NCBI RefSeq assembly: GCF_000210895.1
Contig: NC_015964.1
Span: 1,013,501 to 1,077,500 of the forward strand
Source: Haemophilus parainfluenzae T3T1
GTDB taxonomy: Bacteria > Pseudomonadota > Gammaproteobacteria > Enterobacterales > Pasteurellaceae
Length of the DNA: 64,000 bases
Reading direction: 5' to 3'
Position numbers and translations under genes: made by a program. This document shows positions 1 through 10,781 of the stretch, piece after piece. How positions within the stretch are numbered: position 1 is the first letter of the stretch; each line of letters begins with the position of its first letter. Below the pieces are notes generated by a model. It worked only from the letters and a program-made list of their open reading frames with translations. It did no database searches and had not been told where the DNA came from.

Positions 1-520
1 AGCGGGGATGAATCGCGTAGTGGGCGACCATATGGGGATGCTTGCAACCGTGATGAATGGTTTGGCTATGCGTGATGCACTTCACCGTGCAGATGTCAAT
101 GCGAAATTAATGTCTGCGTTCCAATTAAATGGTATTTGCGATACGTATAACTGGTCTGAAGCAATTAAAATGTTACGTGAAAAACGTGTGGTCATTTTCT
201 CTGCAGGTACGGGTAGCCCATTCTTTACAACTGACTCTGCAGCATGTTTACGTGGTATTGAAATTGAAGCGGATATCGTATTAAAAGCGACTAAGGTAGA
301 TGGCGTATATAACTGCGATCCTGCTAAAAATCCTGATGCCGTGTTATATCGTAATTTATCTTATGCAGAAGTAATCGAAAAAGAGTTACAAGTGATGGAT
401 TTGGCAGCATTCACGCTTGCTCGTGACCACGGTATGCCAATTCGTGTATTTAATATGTGCAAACCAGGTGCATTGCGCCAAGTGGTGCTAGGCACAGAAG
501 AAGGCACAACGATTTGTTAA
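1..520 (+). CDS. pyrH: UMP kinase, 3' part (5' end outside window)
   Basis: Cytoplasmic UMP kinase (UMP + ATP to UDP + ADP) of pyrimidine nucleotide synthesis, of the amino-acid kinase fold. The reading frame is open to the left edge (residues A-G before [12 protein letters not shown]), so the ATG at 8 is internal and about 65 N-terminal residues are missing. Visible family segments are the [20 protein letters not shown] helix, the [15 protein letters not shown] loop, the [12 protein letters not shown] nucleotide-binding part and the C-terminal [15 protein letters not shown]. Family recognition is strong. A perfect hairpin with a T run follows 20 bases after the stop. Confidence 0.97.
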   Translation, partial: AGMNRVVGDHMGMLATVMNGLAMRDALHRADVNAKLMSAFQLNGICDTYNWSEAIKMLREKRVVIFSAGTGSPFFTTDSAACLRGIEIEADIVLKATKVDGVYNCDPAKNPDAVLYRNLSYAEVIEKELQVMDLAAFTLARDHGMPIRVFNMCKPGALRQVVLGTEEGTTIC

Positions 521-540
521 TTTAATAAAGTCAAAATGAA

Positions 541-570
541 AAACGGTAGAAATGATTTCTACCGTTTTTT
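541..570 (+). terminator. Rho-independent terminator of pyrH
   Basis: Arms AAACGGTAGAAAT (541-553) and ATTTCTACCGTTT (555-567) are perfectly complementary and followed by more T residues. It lies 20 bases after the pyrH stop. Confidence 0.85.
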
Positions 571-713
571 GTGCACTAACATCAGTTTTAGATATATTGG
601 CGATATTTAAACAAACATTATTAAATTTAAATAAGATATTGTATTTTAGATTCTTTCGAATGTTTTAGTTAAAAAATAACCACTTACCTTAATGATAAGC
701 GGTTTGTTTTATA

Positions 714-1553
714 TTATGGTTTAATCCATTTGGGTTCAGGTAAGATACATCCCGTCTCATGCTCCATGTCACAAGCTGTTGCACAGAGTCCCTCAACGAC
801 AATTTTGCAATCTTTTCCTCCTTTAGACTTACATTGCTCAATGACATCTTTATTTGCTTGTTCTTTATTCCAACCAAAGCCAAAAATATCAAAATAAGTA
901 CCATTGCGAGCACCAATTCCACTTGATAAACAAATATTGCTATAAGAAGCCATTACTTTACAGTTTTTGTTACCTTCATCTTTACATTGTTCTAGCGCAT
1001 CTTTTTCAGCTGCTTTTTGAGTGGAATGTGCTTTATTAGAAGCCCAGACCATTTTATTGTTATCTGCTGAATTAACTATACTCATCCATAAACTTTCTCG
1101 AGTTAATATAGAGGTAAGTTCTTTGTCATCTGTTTGCCCAAGTGCACGACAATTAAATTCTTTATCTAAGTCTCCAAATCCTGTTGCGGCACGATAAGAT
1201 GTAATGTTACCGCTTAGGTCTGTAAAGGCATAAGTCCAATAATTACCAGTAAAAACATTTTCTCTTTGAGTGTAAATAGTTGTACCAAAAGCATTATAAG
1301 ATCGGCCAACTTCTCGATCAAAAATTTGATACATAGGTTTTGCAAAACTATAGATAAAAAATGCTTTATCTTTTTCTTTACAAATTTTTGTTTCATTAAC
1401 TGCTAACTCTTTATCTTCTATAAATTCCTTAATATTTTTACCTTTCCAATATAAACTTGAAAAAGGATTAACATAAGTGGAACAACTTGATAACCACGCT
1501 GAAGTGCAAACTATAGCAGCAATACGGAATACGTTTTTCATGTTATAAATCAT
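714..1553 (-). CDS. Lipoprotein with two DUF4189-like repeats
   Basis: Predicted lipoprotein of unknown function, 279 aa. The N-terminus has a signal peptide ending in the lipobox L-S-S-C near residue 24, so the mature protein should be lipid-anchored. The C-terminal half holds two copies of a DUF4189-type module (about residues 165-210 and 220-265): an Ala-rich helix with A..DAL/VIEQCK, then G-x-K/N-C-K and a later Cys. The Cys pattern suggests disulfides in the periplasm. I chose the start at 1553 because AGAGG lies 8 bases upstream; the ATG at 1541 is the alternative. It faces opposite to pyrH and frr and interrupts an otherwise conserved block. The region looks AT-richer than its neighbours, which may mean recent acquisition. 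Confidence 0.75.
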   Translation of the reverse strand: MIYNMKNVFRIAAIVCTSAWLSSCSTYVNPFSSLYWKGKNIKEFIEDKELAVNETKICKEKDKAFFIYSFAKPMYQIFDREVGRSYNAFGTTIYTQRENVFTGNYWTYAFTDLSGNITSYRAATGFGDLDKEFNCRALGQTDDKELTSILTRESLWMSIVNSADNNKMVWASNKAHSTQKAAEKDALEQCKDEGNKNCKVMASYSNICLSSGIGARNGTYFDIFGFGWNKEQANKDVIEQCKSKGGKDCKIVVEGLCATACDMEHETGCILPEPKWIKP

Positions 1554-1706
1554 ACTAAAATCCTCTGTTATTAATTGAGAGCCAAGATACTATCAAATCA
1601 TACTTTAAGCAATCGGAATTTATATTCAAAATAAAAGATTCAAAACTCCCTAAAAATCCAGTAAAATCACTGTGTTTTATCTTTATTTATTAAAAAGGAC
1701 AGATGA

Positions 1707-2264
1707 ATGATTAATGAAATCAAACAAGATGCTGAAGCTCGCATGGAAAAAAGCCTCGAAGCGTTGCGTGGGCATATTGCAAAAATCCGTACAGGCCGTG
1801 CACAACCAAGCTTATTAGATGCAATCCAAGTGGAATACTATGGTGCAGCGACACCACTTCGTCAATTAGCTAACGTTGTTGCAGAAGATGCACGTACTTT
1901 AGCGGTAACAGTATTTGACCGTTCTTTAATCAGTGCAGTAGAAAAAGCAATTTTAACGTCTGATTTAGGTTTGAACCCATCTTCAGCAGGTACAACAATT
2001 CGCGTGCCTCTTCCGCCATTAACTGAAGAACGCCGTCGTGATTTAATCAAAATCGTAAAAAGCGAAGGTGAGCAAGGTAAAGTCGCGATTCGTAACGTAC
2101 GTCGTGATGCAAATGATAAAATCAAAGCATTATTAAAAGACAAAGAAATCAGCGAAAACGATCAACACAAAGCAGAAGAAATCATTCAAAAAGTGACTGA
2201 TAGCTATATCAAAAAAGTGGATGAGATCTTAGCAGATAAAGAAAAAGAATTAATGGATTTCTAA
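1707..2264 (+). CDS. frr: Ribosome recycling factor
   Basis: Splits post-termination ribosomes together with EF-G. The 185 aa length is the usual RRF length. Family sequence is visible throughout: the N-terminal helix [19 protein letters not shown], then [16 protein letters not shown], the domain II strand [21 protein letters not shown], and the C-terminal helix ending [16 protein letters not shown] just upstream of the ATG serves as ribosome-binding site. In many gamma-proteobacteria frr directly follows pyrH; here a divergent lipoprotein gene separates them, so frr probably has its own promoter. Confidence 0.97.
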   Translation: MINEIKQDAEARMEKSLEALRGHIAKIRTGRAQPSLLDAIQVEYYGAATPLRQLANVVAEDARTLAVTVFDRSLISAVEKAILTSDLGLNPSSAGTTIRVPLPPLTEERRRDLIKIVKSEGEQGKVAIRNVRRDANDKIKALLKDKEISENDQHKAEEIIQKVTDSYIKKVDEILADKEKELMDF

Positions 2265-2335
2265 TAGTCGAACCATGTTTTGGGGCAGACCAAGTGTCTG
2301 CCCTTGTTCTATTCTGATAAAAAAATAAAAGCACA

Positions 2336-2344
2336 AAGTGCGGT
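2336..2344 (+). repeat. DNA uptake signal (Hin type) in the dxr leader
   Basis: Exact AAGTGCGGT followed by the usual A/T-rich extension, ending 9 bases before the dxr ATG. It therefore occupies the position of the ribosome-binding site, with no good Shine-Dalgarno sequence besides it. Confidence 0.9.
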
Positions 2345-2353
2345 CGAAATTTT

Positions 2354-3553
2354 ATGCAAAAACAAAATCTTGTTATTTTAGGATCAACCGGTTCTATTGG
2401 TCATAGCACCCTTTCTGTTATCGAACATAATCCTGACAAATACCATGCCTTTGCGTTAGTAGGGGGCAAAAATGTTGAGACGATGTTTGAACAATGCGTG
2501 AAATTTCAACCGCACTTTGCTGCATTAGATGACGAAAATGCAGCAAAGGTATTGCGAGAAAAATTAGCTTCACACTACATTAAAACGGAAGTCTTAGCCG
2601 GACAGAAAGCCATTTGTGAGTTGGCAGCGCATCCAGATGCTGATCAAGTTATGGCAGCCATTGTTGGGGCAGCGGGATTATTGCCGACTCTTTCAGCAGT
2701 AAAAGCGAGTAAGAAAGTCTTGCTTGCGAATAAAGAATCCTTGGTGACGTGTGGCCAGATCTTTATTGATGCAGTGAAGCAGTCAAAAGCAAAATTATTG
2801 CCTGTTGATAGTGAGCATAACGCGATTTTTCAATCCTTACCGCCTGAGGCACAAGAAAAGATTGGATTTTGTCCTTTGAAAGAATTAGGGGTCAGTAAAA
2901 TTGTCTTAACGGGTTCTGGTGGGCCTTTCCGTTATACGTCGTTAAGCGAGTTTGAGCATATTACGCCAGAACAGGCCGTTGCACATCCAAACTGGTCAAT
3001 GGGCAAAAAAATTTCCGTGGATTCTGCCACGATGATGAATAAAGGTTTAGAATACATTGAGGCACGCTGGCTATTTAATGCATCGGCAGATGAAATGGAA
3101 GTGATTATTCATCCTCAATCTATTATTCATTCAATGGTGCGTTATGTAGATGGCTCAGTCATTGCTCAAATGGGCAATCCCGATATGCGCACGCCCATTG
3201 CGGAAACCATGGCTTATCCAAGTCGTACAGTCAGTGGTGTGGAACCATTAGATTTCTTTAAAATCAAAGAATTGACATTTATAGAACCTGATTTTAATCG
3301 TTATCCAAATTTAAAATTAGCGATTGATGCGTTTGCAGAAGGGCAGTATGCGACAACTGCAATGAATGCAGCAAATGAAATTGCAGTACAAGCCTTTTTA
3401 GATGGATATATTAAATTTACAGATATTGCGAAAATTAACCAAGCATCGGTTGAGCAAATGCCATCTTCTATCATTTCAAGCATTGATGATGTATTAGCCG
3501 TAGATCAGCTAGCACGTGAGCTAGCCGATTCGCTGATTAAAAAGTTAATGTAG
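2354..3553 (+). CDS. dxr: 1-deoxy-D-xylulose 5-phosphate reductoisomerase
   Basis: Catalyses the first committed step of the MEP isoprenoid pathway (DXP + NADPH to MEP). The 399 aa length is typical. It has the N-terminal NADPH loop GSTGSIG (residues 10-16), the NKESLVTCG segment, the metal and substrate region [10 protein letters not shown], the flexible loop [22 protein letters not shown] (about residues 215-236) and the C-terminal helical domain. uppS follows 40 bases later, linking isoprenoid precursor supply to undecaprenyl carrier synthesis. Confidence 0.97.
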   Translation: MQKQNLVILGSTGSIGHSTLSVIEHNPDKYHAFALVGGKNVETMFEQCVKFQPHFAALDDENAAKVLREKLASHYIKTEVLAGQKAICELAAHPDADQVMAAIVGAAGLLPTLSAVKASKKVLLANKESLVTCGQIFIDAVKQSKAKLLPVDSEHNAIFQSLPPEAQEKIGFCPLKELGVSKIVLTGSGGPFRYTSLSEFEHITPEQAVAHPNWSMGKKISVDSATMMNKGLEYIEARWLFNASADEMEVIIHPQSIIHSMVRYVDGSVIAQMGNPDMRTPIAETMAYPSRTVSGVEPLDFFKIKELTFIEPDFNRYPNLKLAIDAFAEGQYATTAMNAANEIAVQAFLDGYIKFTDIAKINQASVEQMPSSIISSIDDVLAVDQLARELADSLIKKLM

Positions 3554-3562
3554 AATACGCCA

Positions 3563-3571
3563 AAGTGCGGT
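3563..3571 (+). repeat. DNA uptake signal between dxr and uppS
   Basis: Exact AAGTGCGGT in the 40-base gap between the dxr stop and the uppS ATG. It is not paired with an inverted copy and so does not form a terminator. Confidence 0.9.
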
Positions 3572-3593
3572 CATAAAATCCGAATATTTTAGA

Positions 3594-4313
3594 ATGAAAG
3601 AACTTGATAACAATAATATTCCCGAGCATGTTGCCATTATTATGGATGGTAATGGGCGCTGGGCGAAACAACAAAATAAGCTACGTATTTTTGGCCATAC
3701 AAATGGGGTGGCTGCCGTACGCCGTGCGGTGAGTTATGCACGACAAACTGGCGTTAAGTTTTTGACGTTATATGCGTTTAGCAGCGAAAATTGGAATCGC
3801 CCTGAGCAAGAAGTGAGCGCTTTAATGACGCTCTTTATGCAAGCGCTTGATCGAGAAGTCAAAAAATTACATAAAAATAATATTCGTTTAAAGATTATCG
3901 GTGATGTTTCTCGTTTTAGTGAAAAATTGCAAGAGAAGATCGCAAAAGCAGAAAATTTAACGGAAAATAATACCGCACTGACTTTAAATATTGCGGCTAA
4001 TTACGGTGGTTGTTGGGATATTGTTCAAGCCACTCAACAATTAGCTGAAAAAGTAAAAAATAATGAGATTTCGGTGAGTGATATTAATGAATCACTTTTC
4101 CAGCAACACTTAGTCACACAAGATGAGCCGCCGGTCGATTTGTTAATTCGGACGAGCGGTGAGCAACGCATTAGTAATTTCTTGCTTTGGCAAATTGCAT
4201 ATGCGGAATTGTGTTTTTTAGATGTGCTTTGGCCGGATTTTAGTGAAAAAGATTTTAATCAGGCAATTGCCTGCTATCAACAACGTCATCGCCGTTTTGG
4301 CGGGACAGAATAA
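3594..4313 (+). CDS. uppS: Undecaprenyl diphosphate synthase
   Basis: A cis-prenyltransferase that adds eight isopentenyl units to FPP to make the C55 lipid carrier for peptidoglycan and O-antigen precursors. 239 aa. The hallmark [10 protein letters not shown] (catalytic Asp18) is near the N-terminus, with SSENWNRP about 50 residues later and the C-terminal [23 protein letters not shown] motif. It precedes cdsA by 11 bases with RBS GGAGA, so the two are probably one transcript. Confidence 0.96.
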   Translation: MKELDNNNIPEHVAIIMDGNGRWAKQQNKLRIFGHTNGVAAVRRAVSYARQTGVKFLTLYAFSSENWNRPEQEVSALMTLFMQALDREVKKLHKNNIRLKIIGDVSRFSEKLQEKIAKAENLTENNTALTLNIAANYGGCWDIVQATQQLAEKVKNNEISVSDINESLFQQHLVTQDEPPVDLLIRTSGEQRISNFLLWQIAYAELCFLDVLWPDFSEKDFNQAIACYQQRHRRFGGTE

Positions 4314-4324
4314 GCGGAGAACTT

Positions 4325-5191
4325 ATGCTTAAAGAACGTGTATTATCAGCCATTGTGTTGATTGCTTTGGTATTATGTGCCTTGTTCTTATTTACCCCAT
4401 TTTATTTTGCTCTAGCCTTAGGCTTTGTGGCGACGCTTGGTATTTGGGAGTGGGCTCAATTTGCTCGTTTTAAAAATCCTTTGGCGCGCCTTTGTATTGC
4501 GGCATTTTTAGGGGCATTTATCTTCCTCTGGCTTTATAACGAAGGTAATTATTTAGATGCTGGGCGAGTGTTTGAAAACTACTTACCGCTTTTATTGCTA
4601 AATTCAGTCGGTTGGTGGGCACTTGCATTAGTATTAGTGGTGACTTATCCAAGTTCAGCGAAGTTTTGGGGTAAAAATATACCTTTACAACTCTTGTTTG
4701 CTTTCTCTACGCTGATTCCTTTTGTTGCCGCTGTCTTACGTTTACGTTTAGATAATTATACTGCTGATCCTCATCATGGTTTATTCTTATTGCTCTATGT
4801 GTTTGTATTGGTATGGGCAGCGGACTCTGGTGCCTATTTTGCCGGACGAGCCTTTGGTAAGCACAAGCTTGCACCGAAAGTATCACCGGGAAAAACATGG
4901 CAAGGCGTATTTGGAGGCATGATCACCGCGGCGGTATTGGCGTTTGTATTTATCCATTTCTCAGGTGAAACCTTATTAGGTAGCCGTGCAATGAGCGGTT
5001 TTGTTGTGCTTTCTGTAGCAACTGTGGCTATTTCTGTATTAGGTGACTTAGCAGAAAGTATGTTTAAACGTGAATCAGGCATTAAAGACAGTGGTCAATT
5101 AATTCCAGGTCATGGCGGTATTTTAGATCGTATTGATAGCTTAACAGCCGCAGTACCATTCTTCACATACTTCTATTTCTTTGTATTATAG
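4325..5191 (+). CDS. cdsA: Phosphatidate cytidylyltransferase
   Basis: Inner-membrane CDP-diacylglycerol synthase (phosphatidic acid + CTP), the branch point of phospholipid synthesis. 288 aa with about eight hydrophobic segments. The CdsA signature S-x-F-K-R-x4-K-D-x-G-x2-I-P-G-H-G-G-x-x-D-R-x-D is complete near residues 246-273. It sits between uppS and rseP, 8 bases before the rseP ATG, as in other gamma-proteobacteria. Confidence 0.96.
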   Translation: MLKERVLSAIVLIALVLCALFLFTPFYFALALGFVATLGIWEWAQFARFKNPLARLCIAAFLGAFIFLWLYNEGNYLDAGRVFENYLPLLLLNSVGWWALALVLVVTYPSSAKFWGKNIPLQLLFAFSTLIPFVAAVLRLRLDNYTADPHHGLFLLLYVFVLVWAADSGAYFAGRAFGKHKLAPKVSPGKTWQGVFGGMITAAVLAFVFIHFSGETLLGSRAMSGFVVLSVATVAISVLGDLAESMFKRESGIKDSGQLIPGHGGILDRIDSLTAAVPFFTYFYFFVL

Positions 5192-5199
5192 GATAGAAC

Positions 5200-6531
5200 A
5201 TGTCATTTTTGTGGTCGCTTGGCTCATTTATTGTTGCAATTGCTGTTCTGGTTGCCGTGCACGAGTACGGCCACTTTTGGGCTGCGAGAAAGTGCGGTAT
5301 TAAAGTTCATCGTTTTTCGATTGGCTTTGGTAAAGTGATTTGGCGACGCACAGATAAATTGGGCACCGAATTTGCTATTTCAGCCATTCCACTTGGTGGT
5401 TATGTCAAAATGCTTGACGGGCGAAATGAAGAGGTTTCAGCAGAATTAAAATCGCAGGCATTTGAAAGTAAATCTGTCGCTCAACGTGCTTTTGTCATTG
5501 CAGCAGGCCCTTTGGCCAATTTTATTTTTGCGATTTTGGCATATTGGGTAATTTATTCCGTTGGGATTCCGAGTGTTAAACCGGTTATTGAAAACATAAC
5601 ACCCAATTCTCCGGCTGCAATGGCTCAAATTGAACCGAATACCCAGATTTTGGCAATTGATGGGAAGAATACACCAGATTGGGAAACCATTAATTTATTG
5701 CTCACTGATAAGTTAGGTTCTGATACTGTTGAGCTCACATTAACGCCTTTTGGTGAAGACCGACCTTATCAACGAATCATTAATCTGCAAAATTGGACAT
5801 TTGAGCCAGATAAAGAAACAGCATTTGAAACATTAGGAATCAATCCAGTTTCAAGTAAAGTGGAGATGACTTTATCAAAAGTGGTGGAGAACTCACCAGC
5901 TGAAAAAGCAGGCCTATTGATTGGCGATAAAATTTTAGCAGAAAATTCGACCGCACTTGATTGGAAAGCTTTTGTCGCACAGGTACAACAAGGCCAACCT
6001 TTTACAATCAAGGTTGAACGAAATCAGGAAATTTTTGACAAAACCTTGCAACCGGAGAAGAATCAAGATGGTAAATGGTTTGTGGGGTTAAGTCCGACGT
6101 TCTTAAAAGTTGGCGAACAGTATCGAACTGAATTAAAATATGGTATTCTTGATGCGCTACAAAAAGGTGTGGAAAAGACAGGCCAAATTTCGTGGTTTAT
6201 TGTGAAGGCAATCGGGAAATTGCTTAGTGGTGAACTTTCATTTTCCAGTTTGGCTGGGCCAATTTCAATTGCCCAAGGTGCGGGAGCATCTTCTAACGCT
6301 GGCGTGATTTATTTCTTAAGTTTTCTCGCGTTAATTAGTGTTAATTTAGGCATAATGAATTTATTTCCGTTGCCAGTTTTAGATGGTGGACATCTCGTAT
6401 TTTTGGCGGCAGAAGCTATCAAAGGAAAACCTGTTTCAGAACGGGTACAAAATTTAAGTTATCGTATAGGGCTAACAATCTTGTTAATTGAAACAATTTT
6501 TGTGCTTTTTAATGATTTCTTACGTTTATAA
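5200..6531 (+). CDS. rseP: Site-2 intramembrane zinc metalloprotease RseP
   Basis: Cleaves RseA within the membrane to release sigma-E and also clears signal-peptide remnants. 443 aa. The first membrane segment carries the zinc motif H21-E-Y-G-H25, and the third zinc ligand is in the LDGGH segment (Asp395) near the C-terminus. Two PDZ-like periplasmic domains lie between (about residues 115-205 and 220-300). bamA follows after 26 bases. The link of this protease with a sigma-E-like promoter before skp in the same cluster is noteworthy. Confidence 0.96.
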   Translation: MSFLWSLGSFIVAIAVLVAVHEYGHFWAARKCGIKVHRFSIGFGKVIWRRTDKLGTEFAISAIPLGGYVKMLDGRNEEVSAELKSQAFESKSVAQRAFVIAAGPLANFIFAILAYWVIYSVGIPSVKPVIENITPNSPAAMAQIEPNTQILAIDGKNTPDWETINLLLTDKLGSDTVELTLTPFGEDRPYQRIINLQNWTFEPDKETAFETLGINPVSSKVEMTLSKVVENSPAEKAGLLIGDKILAENSTALDWKAFVAQVQQGQPFTIKVERNQEIFDKTLQPEKNQDGKWFVGLSPTFLKVGEQYRTELKYGILDALQKGVEKTGQISWFIVKAIGKLLSGELSFSSLAGPISIAQGAGASSNAGVIYFLSFLALISVNLGIMNLFPLPVLDGGHLVFLAAEAIKGKPVSERVQNLSYRIGLTILLIETIFVLFNDFLRL

Positions 6532-6557
6532 CTATTATTTTTTATAGGATAAAGTCG

Positions 6558-8936
6558 ATGAAAAAACTTCTAATCGCAAGTTTATTATTCGGTACTACAA
6601 CGAGTGTATTTGCGGCACCATTTGTAGCAAAAGACATTCGTGTTGACGGTGCTCAAGGAGACTTAGAACAACAAATTCTAGCGAGCCTTCCTGTTCGTAG
6701 CGGTCAGCGTGTAACGGATAAAGACGTAGCCAATATTGTACGTTCATTGTTTGTAAGTGGACAGTTTGATGATGTCAAAGCTTTCCAAGATGGTGATGCG
6801 TTAGTTGTGAGCGTTATCGCGAAACCAATCATTTCTGAAGTGAATATTAAAGGCAATTCATCTATTCCAACAGAAGCTTTAAAACAAAATCTTGATGCAA
6901 ATGGGTTCAAAAGTGGTGATGTATTAAATCGTGCGAAATTAGAAGAGTTTGCGAAAACCTTAAGAGAACATTATAAGAGTGTAGGCCGTTATAATGCGAA
7001 AGTTGAACCAATTGTGACGACTTTACCAAATAATCGCGCAGAAATTACTCTTCAAATTGATGAAGATGATACGGCAAAACTCCGTTCAGTGACTTTTAAT
7101 GGAAACGAAGCGATTTCGAGCAGTAAGTTACAAGAACAAATGGAGCTTCAACCAGATTCTTGGTGGAAACTTTGGGGTAATAAGTTTGATGGTTCTCAGT
7201 TTGATAAAGATGTTCAAGCTATCCAAGATTACTACCAAAATAATGGTTACGCAAAAGCAAAAGTGACTAAAACAGATGTTCAATTAAATGAAGATCATAC
7301 AAAAGCAGATGTGACCATTGATGTAAGTGAAGGTGAAAAATACAATTTAAGTTCTGCCCGTATTGTTGGTAACTTAGGTGGTATGGCTAATGAGTTACAA
7401 CCATTATTGCGCGAGCTTCACTTAAACGAAACATTCAGACGTTCAGATGTGCAATACGTAGAAAGCTTAATTAAAGATAAATTAGGCGAGCGAGGTTATG
7501 GTAGCGCAACAGTTAATTCTGTACCAACTTTTGATGATGCGAATAAAATACTGGCTTTAACATTTGTTGTGGATGCTGGTCGTCGTCTATCTGTACGTCA
7601 AGTTCGTTTTGAAGGTAATACGGTTTCTGCGGATAGTACATTGCGTCAAGAAATGCGTCAGCAAGAAGGAACTTGGTATAACTCACAATTAGTTGAGTTA
7701 GGTAAAGTGCGTTTAGATAGAACAGGCTTCTTTGAAAGCGTAGAAAATCGTATTGAACCAATCCAAGGTTCTAACGATGAAGTAGATGTAGTATATAAGG
7801 TCAGAGAACGTAATACGGGTAGTATCAACTTTGGTATCGGTTATGGTACAGAAAGTGGACTTAGCTATCAAGCAAGTGTGAAACAAGATAACTTCTTGGG
7901 AACGGGCGCTGCGGTAAGTTTAGCAGGTACACGTAATGACTACGGTACAAGTGTAAACTTAGGTTATACGGAACCATACTTTACTAAAGATGGCGTAAGT
8001 TTAGGTGGAAACGTGTTCTATGAAACTTACGACAACTCGAAAAGTGATACTTCATCAACCTATAAGCGTACGACTTATGGCGGTAATGTAACATTAGGAT
8101 TCCCAGTCAATGAGAATAACTCGTATTATGTGGGATTAGGTTATACTTACAATAAAATTAGCAACTTCGCGTATGAGTACAACCGTGATTTATACATGAA
8201 GTCAATGAATTTGACTGGAAACTCAATCAAAACTAATGATTTTGATTTCTCATTTGGTTGGAACTATAACAGCCTAAACCGTGGCTATTTCCCAACTAAA
8301 GGGGTAAAAGCAAATCTAGGTGGTCGCGTAACCATTCCAGGATCTGACAATAAATATTATAAATTAAGCGCTGAGCTTCAAGGTTTCTACCCATTAGATC
8401 GTGATCACCGTTGGGTGTTATCAGGAAAAGCAACCGCCTCTTATGCAAATGGCTTAGGTGGTAAACGTGTACCGTTCTATCAACTTTATACGGCTGGTGG
8501 TATCGGTTCATTACGTGGCTTTGCTTACGGTGCGGTAGGTCCGAATGCGATTTATCAAGACAAATATGGTCAATGGTATCAAAGCACTGATGTTGTTGGT
8601 GGTAACGCGATGGCTACAGCAAGCGTGGAACTTATTGTTCCAACACCATTTGTTGGAGATAAAAGTCAAAATAGTGTAAGAACCTCCCTTTTCGTTGATG
8701 CAGCGAGCGTTTGGAATACAAAATGGAAATCAGATAAAGAAGGCTTAAAATCATCTCCGATTTATGCAACACTACCTGATTACAGCAAAGCAGGTAGAGT
8801 TCGTGCTTCAACTGGTGTTGCTTTCCAATGGCAATCACCAATTGGACCATTGGTATTCTCTTACGCGAAACCAATCAAAAAATATGAGAATGATGATGTA
8901 GAACAATTCCAATTTAGTATTGGTGGTTCTTTCTAA
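6558..8936 (+). CDS. bamA: Outer-membrane protein assembly factor BamA (D15/Omp85)
   Basis: Core of the BAM complex that folds beta-barrel proteins into the outer membrane; known in Haemophilus as protective antigen D15. 792 aa. It has a 19-residue signal peptide ([19 protein letters not shown]), five POTRA domains to about residue 420, and a 16-strand barrel with the conserved IGSLRGF motif in the loop-6 region. It ends in the typical C-terminal Phe (FQFSIGGSF). RBS AGGA precedes the ATG. BamE, another BAM subunit, is encoded at 33769-34182. Confidence 0.97.
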   Translation: MKKLLIASLLFGTTTSVFAAPFVAKDIRVDGAQGDLEQQILASLPVRSGQRVTDKDVANIVRSLFVSGQFDDVKAFQDGDALVVSVIAKPIISEVNIKGNSSIPTEALKQNLDANGFKSGDVLNRAKLEEFAKTLREHYKSVGRYNAKVEPIVTTLPNNRAEITLQIDEDDTAKLRSVTFNGNEAISSSKLQEQMELQPDSWWKLWGNKFDGSQFDKDVQAIQDYYQNNGYAKAKVTKTDVQLNEDHTKADVTIDVSEGEKYNLSSARIVGNLGGMANELQPLLRELHLNETFRRSDVQYVESLIKDKLGERGYGSATVNSVPTFDDANKILALTFVVDAGRRLSVRQVRFEGNTVSADSTLRQEMRQQEGTWYNSQLVELGKVRLDRTGFFESVENRIEPIQGSNDEVDVVYKVRERNTGSINFGIGYGTESGLSYQASVKQDNFLGTGAAVSLAGTRNDYGTSVNLGYTEPYFTKDGVSLGGNVFYETYDNSKSDTSSTYKRTTYGGNVTLGFPVNENNSYYVGLGYTYNKISNFAYEYNRDLYMKSMNLTGNSIKTNDFDFSFGWNYNSLNRGYFPTKGVKANLGGRVTIPGSDNKYYKLSAELQGFYPLDRDHRWVLSGKATASYANGLGGKRVPFYQLYTAGGIGSLRGFAYGAVGPNAIYQDKYGQWYQSTDVVGGNAMATASVELIVPTPFVGDKSQNSVRTSLFVDAASVWNTKWKSDKEGLKSSPIYATLPDYSKAGRVRASTGVAFQWQSPIGPLVFSYAKPIKKYENDDVEQFQFSIGGSF

Positions 8937-8941
8937 TAAAT

Positions 8942-8969
8942 TGAACTTTTATATTCTATTTAAGTCAAA
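8942..8969 (+). promoter_or_regulatory. Candidate sigma-E promoter before skp
   Basis: TGAACTT (8942-8948), 15-base spacer, GTCAAA (8964-8969). This fits the E. coli sigma-E consensus GGAACTT-N15/16-GTCTAA or TCAAA. skp and lpxD are sigma-E targets in E. coli. It lies directly after the bamA stop, about 70 bases before the skp ATG. No experimental support here. Confidence 0.55.
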
Positions 8970-9039
8970 ATCTTTGTTCTGTGTCAGTGAGTTAGCTGAT
9001 ACAGAAAAATTTACTAAACTAATTTAAGGAAATTCAAAT

Positions 9040-9648
9040 ATGAAAAACGTACTAAAAGTTACCGCACTTTCTTTAGGTCTAGCACTTGCATCAGGTTTTG
9101 CTGCTGCAGATGAAAATATCGCATTCATCAACGCGGGTTATTTATTCCAAAATCACCCAGATCGCCAAGCTGTAGCTGATAAATTAGATGCTGAATTTAA
9201 ACCAATGGCAGATAAACTTGCTGCAAGCAAAAAAGAAATTGATGATAAAATCGTGGCATCTCGTAAAAAAGTAGAAGCAAAAATTGCAGCGTTACAAAAA
9301 GATGCACCTCGTTTACGTCAAGCTGAAATTCAAAAGCGTCAAGACGAAATTACTAAATTCGGTTCAGATGAAGAAGCTGCATTAAGTAAATTAATGGAAG
9401 AGCAAGATAAAAAAGTGGCAGAGTTCCAAGAGTTAAACGAAAAACGTCAAACTGAAGAGCGTGGTAAATTATTGGAAAGCATTCAAGTTGCAACGAATAA
9501 TTTAGCTAAAGCTAAAGGTTATACTTATGTTTTAGATGCAAACTCTGTCGTATTTGCGGTAGATGGTAAAGATATTACTGAAGAAGTATTAAAATCTATT
9601 CCAGCAACTGAAAAAGCGGAACCAGCGAAAACTGAAGAGAAAAAATAA
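9040..9648 (+). CDS. skp: Periplasmic chaperone Skp (OmpH)
   Basis: Trimeric chaperone that holds unfolded outer-membrane proteins on their way to BamA. 202 aa, slightly longer than usual because of a Glu/Lys-rich tail. It has a 23-residue signal peptide ending A-A-A and a long charged coiled coil (about residues 45-140). An uptake signal (9061-9069) encodes T-A-L within the signal peptide. RBS AAGGAA lies upstream. Its position directly downstream of bamA and before lpxD is conserved. Confidence 0.94.
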   Translation: MKNVLKVTALSLGLALASGFAAADENIAFINAGYLFQNHPDRQAVADKLDAEFKPMADKLAASKKEIDDKIVASRKKVEAKIAALQKDAPRLRQAEIQKRQDEITKFGSDEEAALSKLMEEQDKKVAEFQELNEKRQTEERGKLLESIQVATNNLAKAKGYTYVLDANSVVFAVDGKDITEEVLKSIPATEKAEPAKTEEKK

Positions 9649-9660
9649 TAGGTTCTCATA

Positions 9661-10686
9661 ATGCAAAAATCCTATTCTTTACAGGAATTAGCAACAAAAG
9701 TCGGCGGCACCCCTCGCGGTAACGCCGACGTTGTCGTTAATAGTATTGCTGCTCTTTCAAAAGCAGATGCAAATCAGCTTACGTTCATTTCTAATGCAAA
9801 ATTTCGCCCTTTATTAGCTGAATCTAAAGCAGGTATTCTTGTGGTGTCAGAAGCGGATGTGGAATTTTGCTCACCTGAAAGTAATTTACTTATCGTTAAA
9901 GATCCTTATGTTGCTTACGCCGTATTAGCTCAATATATGGATACCACTCCGAAAGCTGCTCAAAATATCCACCCAAGTGCGGTTATTTCTGAAAAATCTT
10001 CAATTGGTGAAAATGTATCAATTGGTGCAAATGCCGTTATTGAAGAAGGTGTTGTATTAGGCGATAACGTGATTATTGGCACAGGTTGTTTTGTCGGTAA
10101 ATTCACCAAAATTGGTGCAGGTACACAGCTTTGGGCAAACGTAAGCATTTATCATGAAGTAGAAATTGGACAAAATTGCTTAATTCAATCAGGTGCAGTC
10201 ATTGGTAGTGATGGCTTTGGCTATGCGAATGATCGTGGCCGCTGGGTGAAAATTCCACAAGTAGGGCAAGTGATTATTGGTAATAATGTCGAAATCGGTG
10301 CTTGTACTTGTATTGACCGTGGTGCCTTAGACGCGACAGTCATTGAAGATAACGTCATCATTGATAACCTTTGTCAAATAGCCCATAACGTTCATATTGG
10401 CACGGGCACAGCGGTGGCTGGCGGTGTAATTATGGCGGGTAGCTTAAAAGTCGGTCGTTATTGTTTAATTGGCGGAGCAAGTGTGATTAATGGTCACATG
10501 GAAATCTGCGATAAAGTAACGGTGACAGGCATGGGTATGGTGATGCGCCCAATTACTGAACCCGGTGTGTACTCATCGGGTATTCCATTGCAAACCAATA
10601 AAGAGTGGCGAAAAACAGCCGCACTTACCTTGGGAATTGATGGTATGAATAAACGATTGAAAGCTCTTGAGAAAAAACTTGGCTAA
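9661..10686 (+). CDS. lpxD: UDP-3-O-(3-hydroxyacyl)glucosamine N-acyltransferase
   Basis: Third enzyme of lipid A synthesis; transfers a 3-hydroxyacyl chain from acyl-ACP to the 2-amino group. 341 aa. It has an N-terminal uridine-binding domain (about residues 1-100), then a left-handed beta-helix of hexapeptide repeats, with the catalytic His in [14 protein letters not shown] near residue 240, and a C-terminal helix. An uptake signal is at 9975-9983. It starts 12 bases after skp. Confidence 0.97.
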   Translation: MQKSYSLQELATKVGGTPRGNADVVVNSIAALSKADANQLTFISNAKFRPLLAESKAGILVVSEADVEFCSPESNLLIVKDPYVAYAVLAQYMDTTPKAAQNIHPSAVISEKSSIGENVSIGANAVIEEGVVLGDNVIIGTGCFVGKFTKIGAGTQLWANVSIYHEVEIGQNCLIQSGAVIGSDGFGYANDRGRWVKIPQVGQVIIGNNVEIGACTCIDRGALDATVIEDNVIIDNLCQIAHNVHIGTGTAVAGGVIMAGSLKVGRYCLIGGASVINGHMEICDKVTVTGMGMVMRPITEPGVYSSGIPLQTNKEWRKTAALTLGIDGMNKRLKALEKKLG

Positions 10687-10781
10687 GATTTTAAAACGTA
10701 CCCTAGGGTGCGTTTTATTTTTATACAGAAATATCGTATAATTCCAGCGTTTTATTGTTATTTATTTTAAAGGTATTAGAC

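Noticed and set aside
689-922. Minus-strand open frame overlapping the DUF4189 lipoprotein gene
   Set aside because: Out of frame with the lipoprotein, no RBS, no family resemblance.
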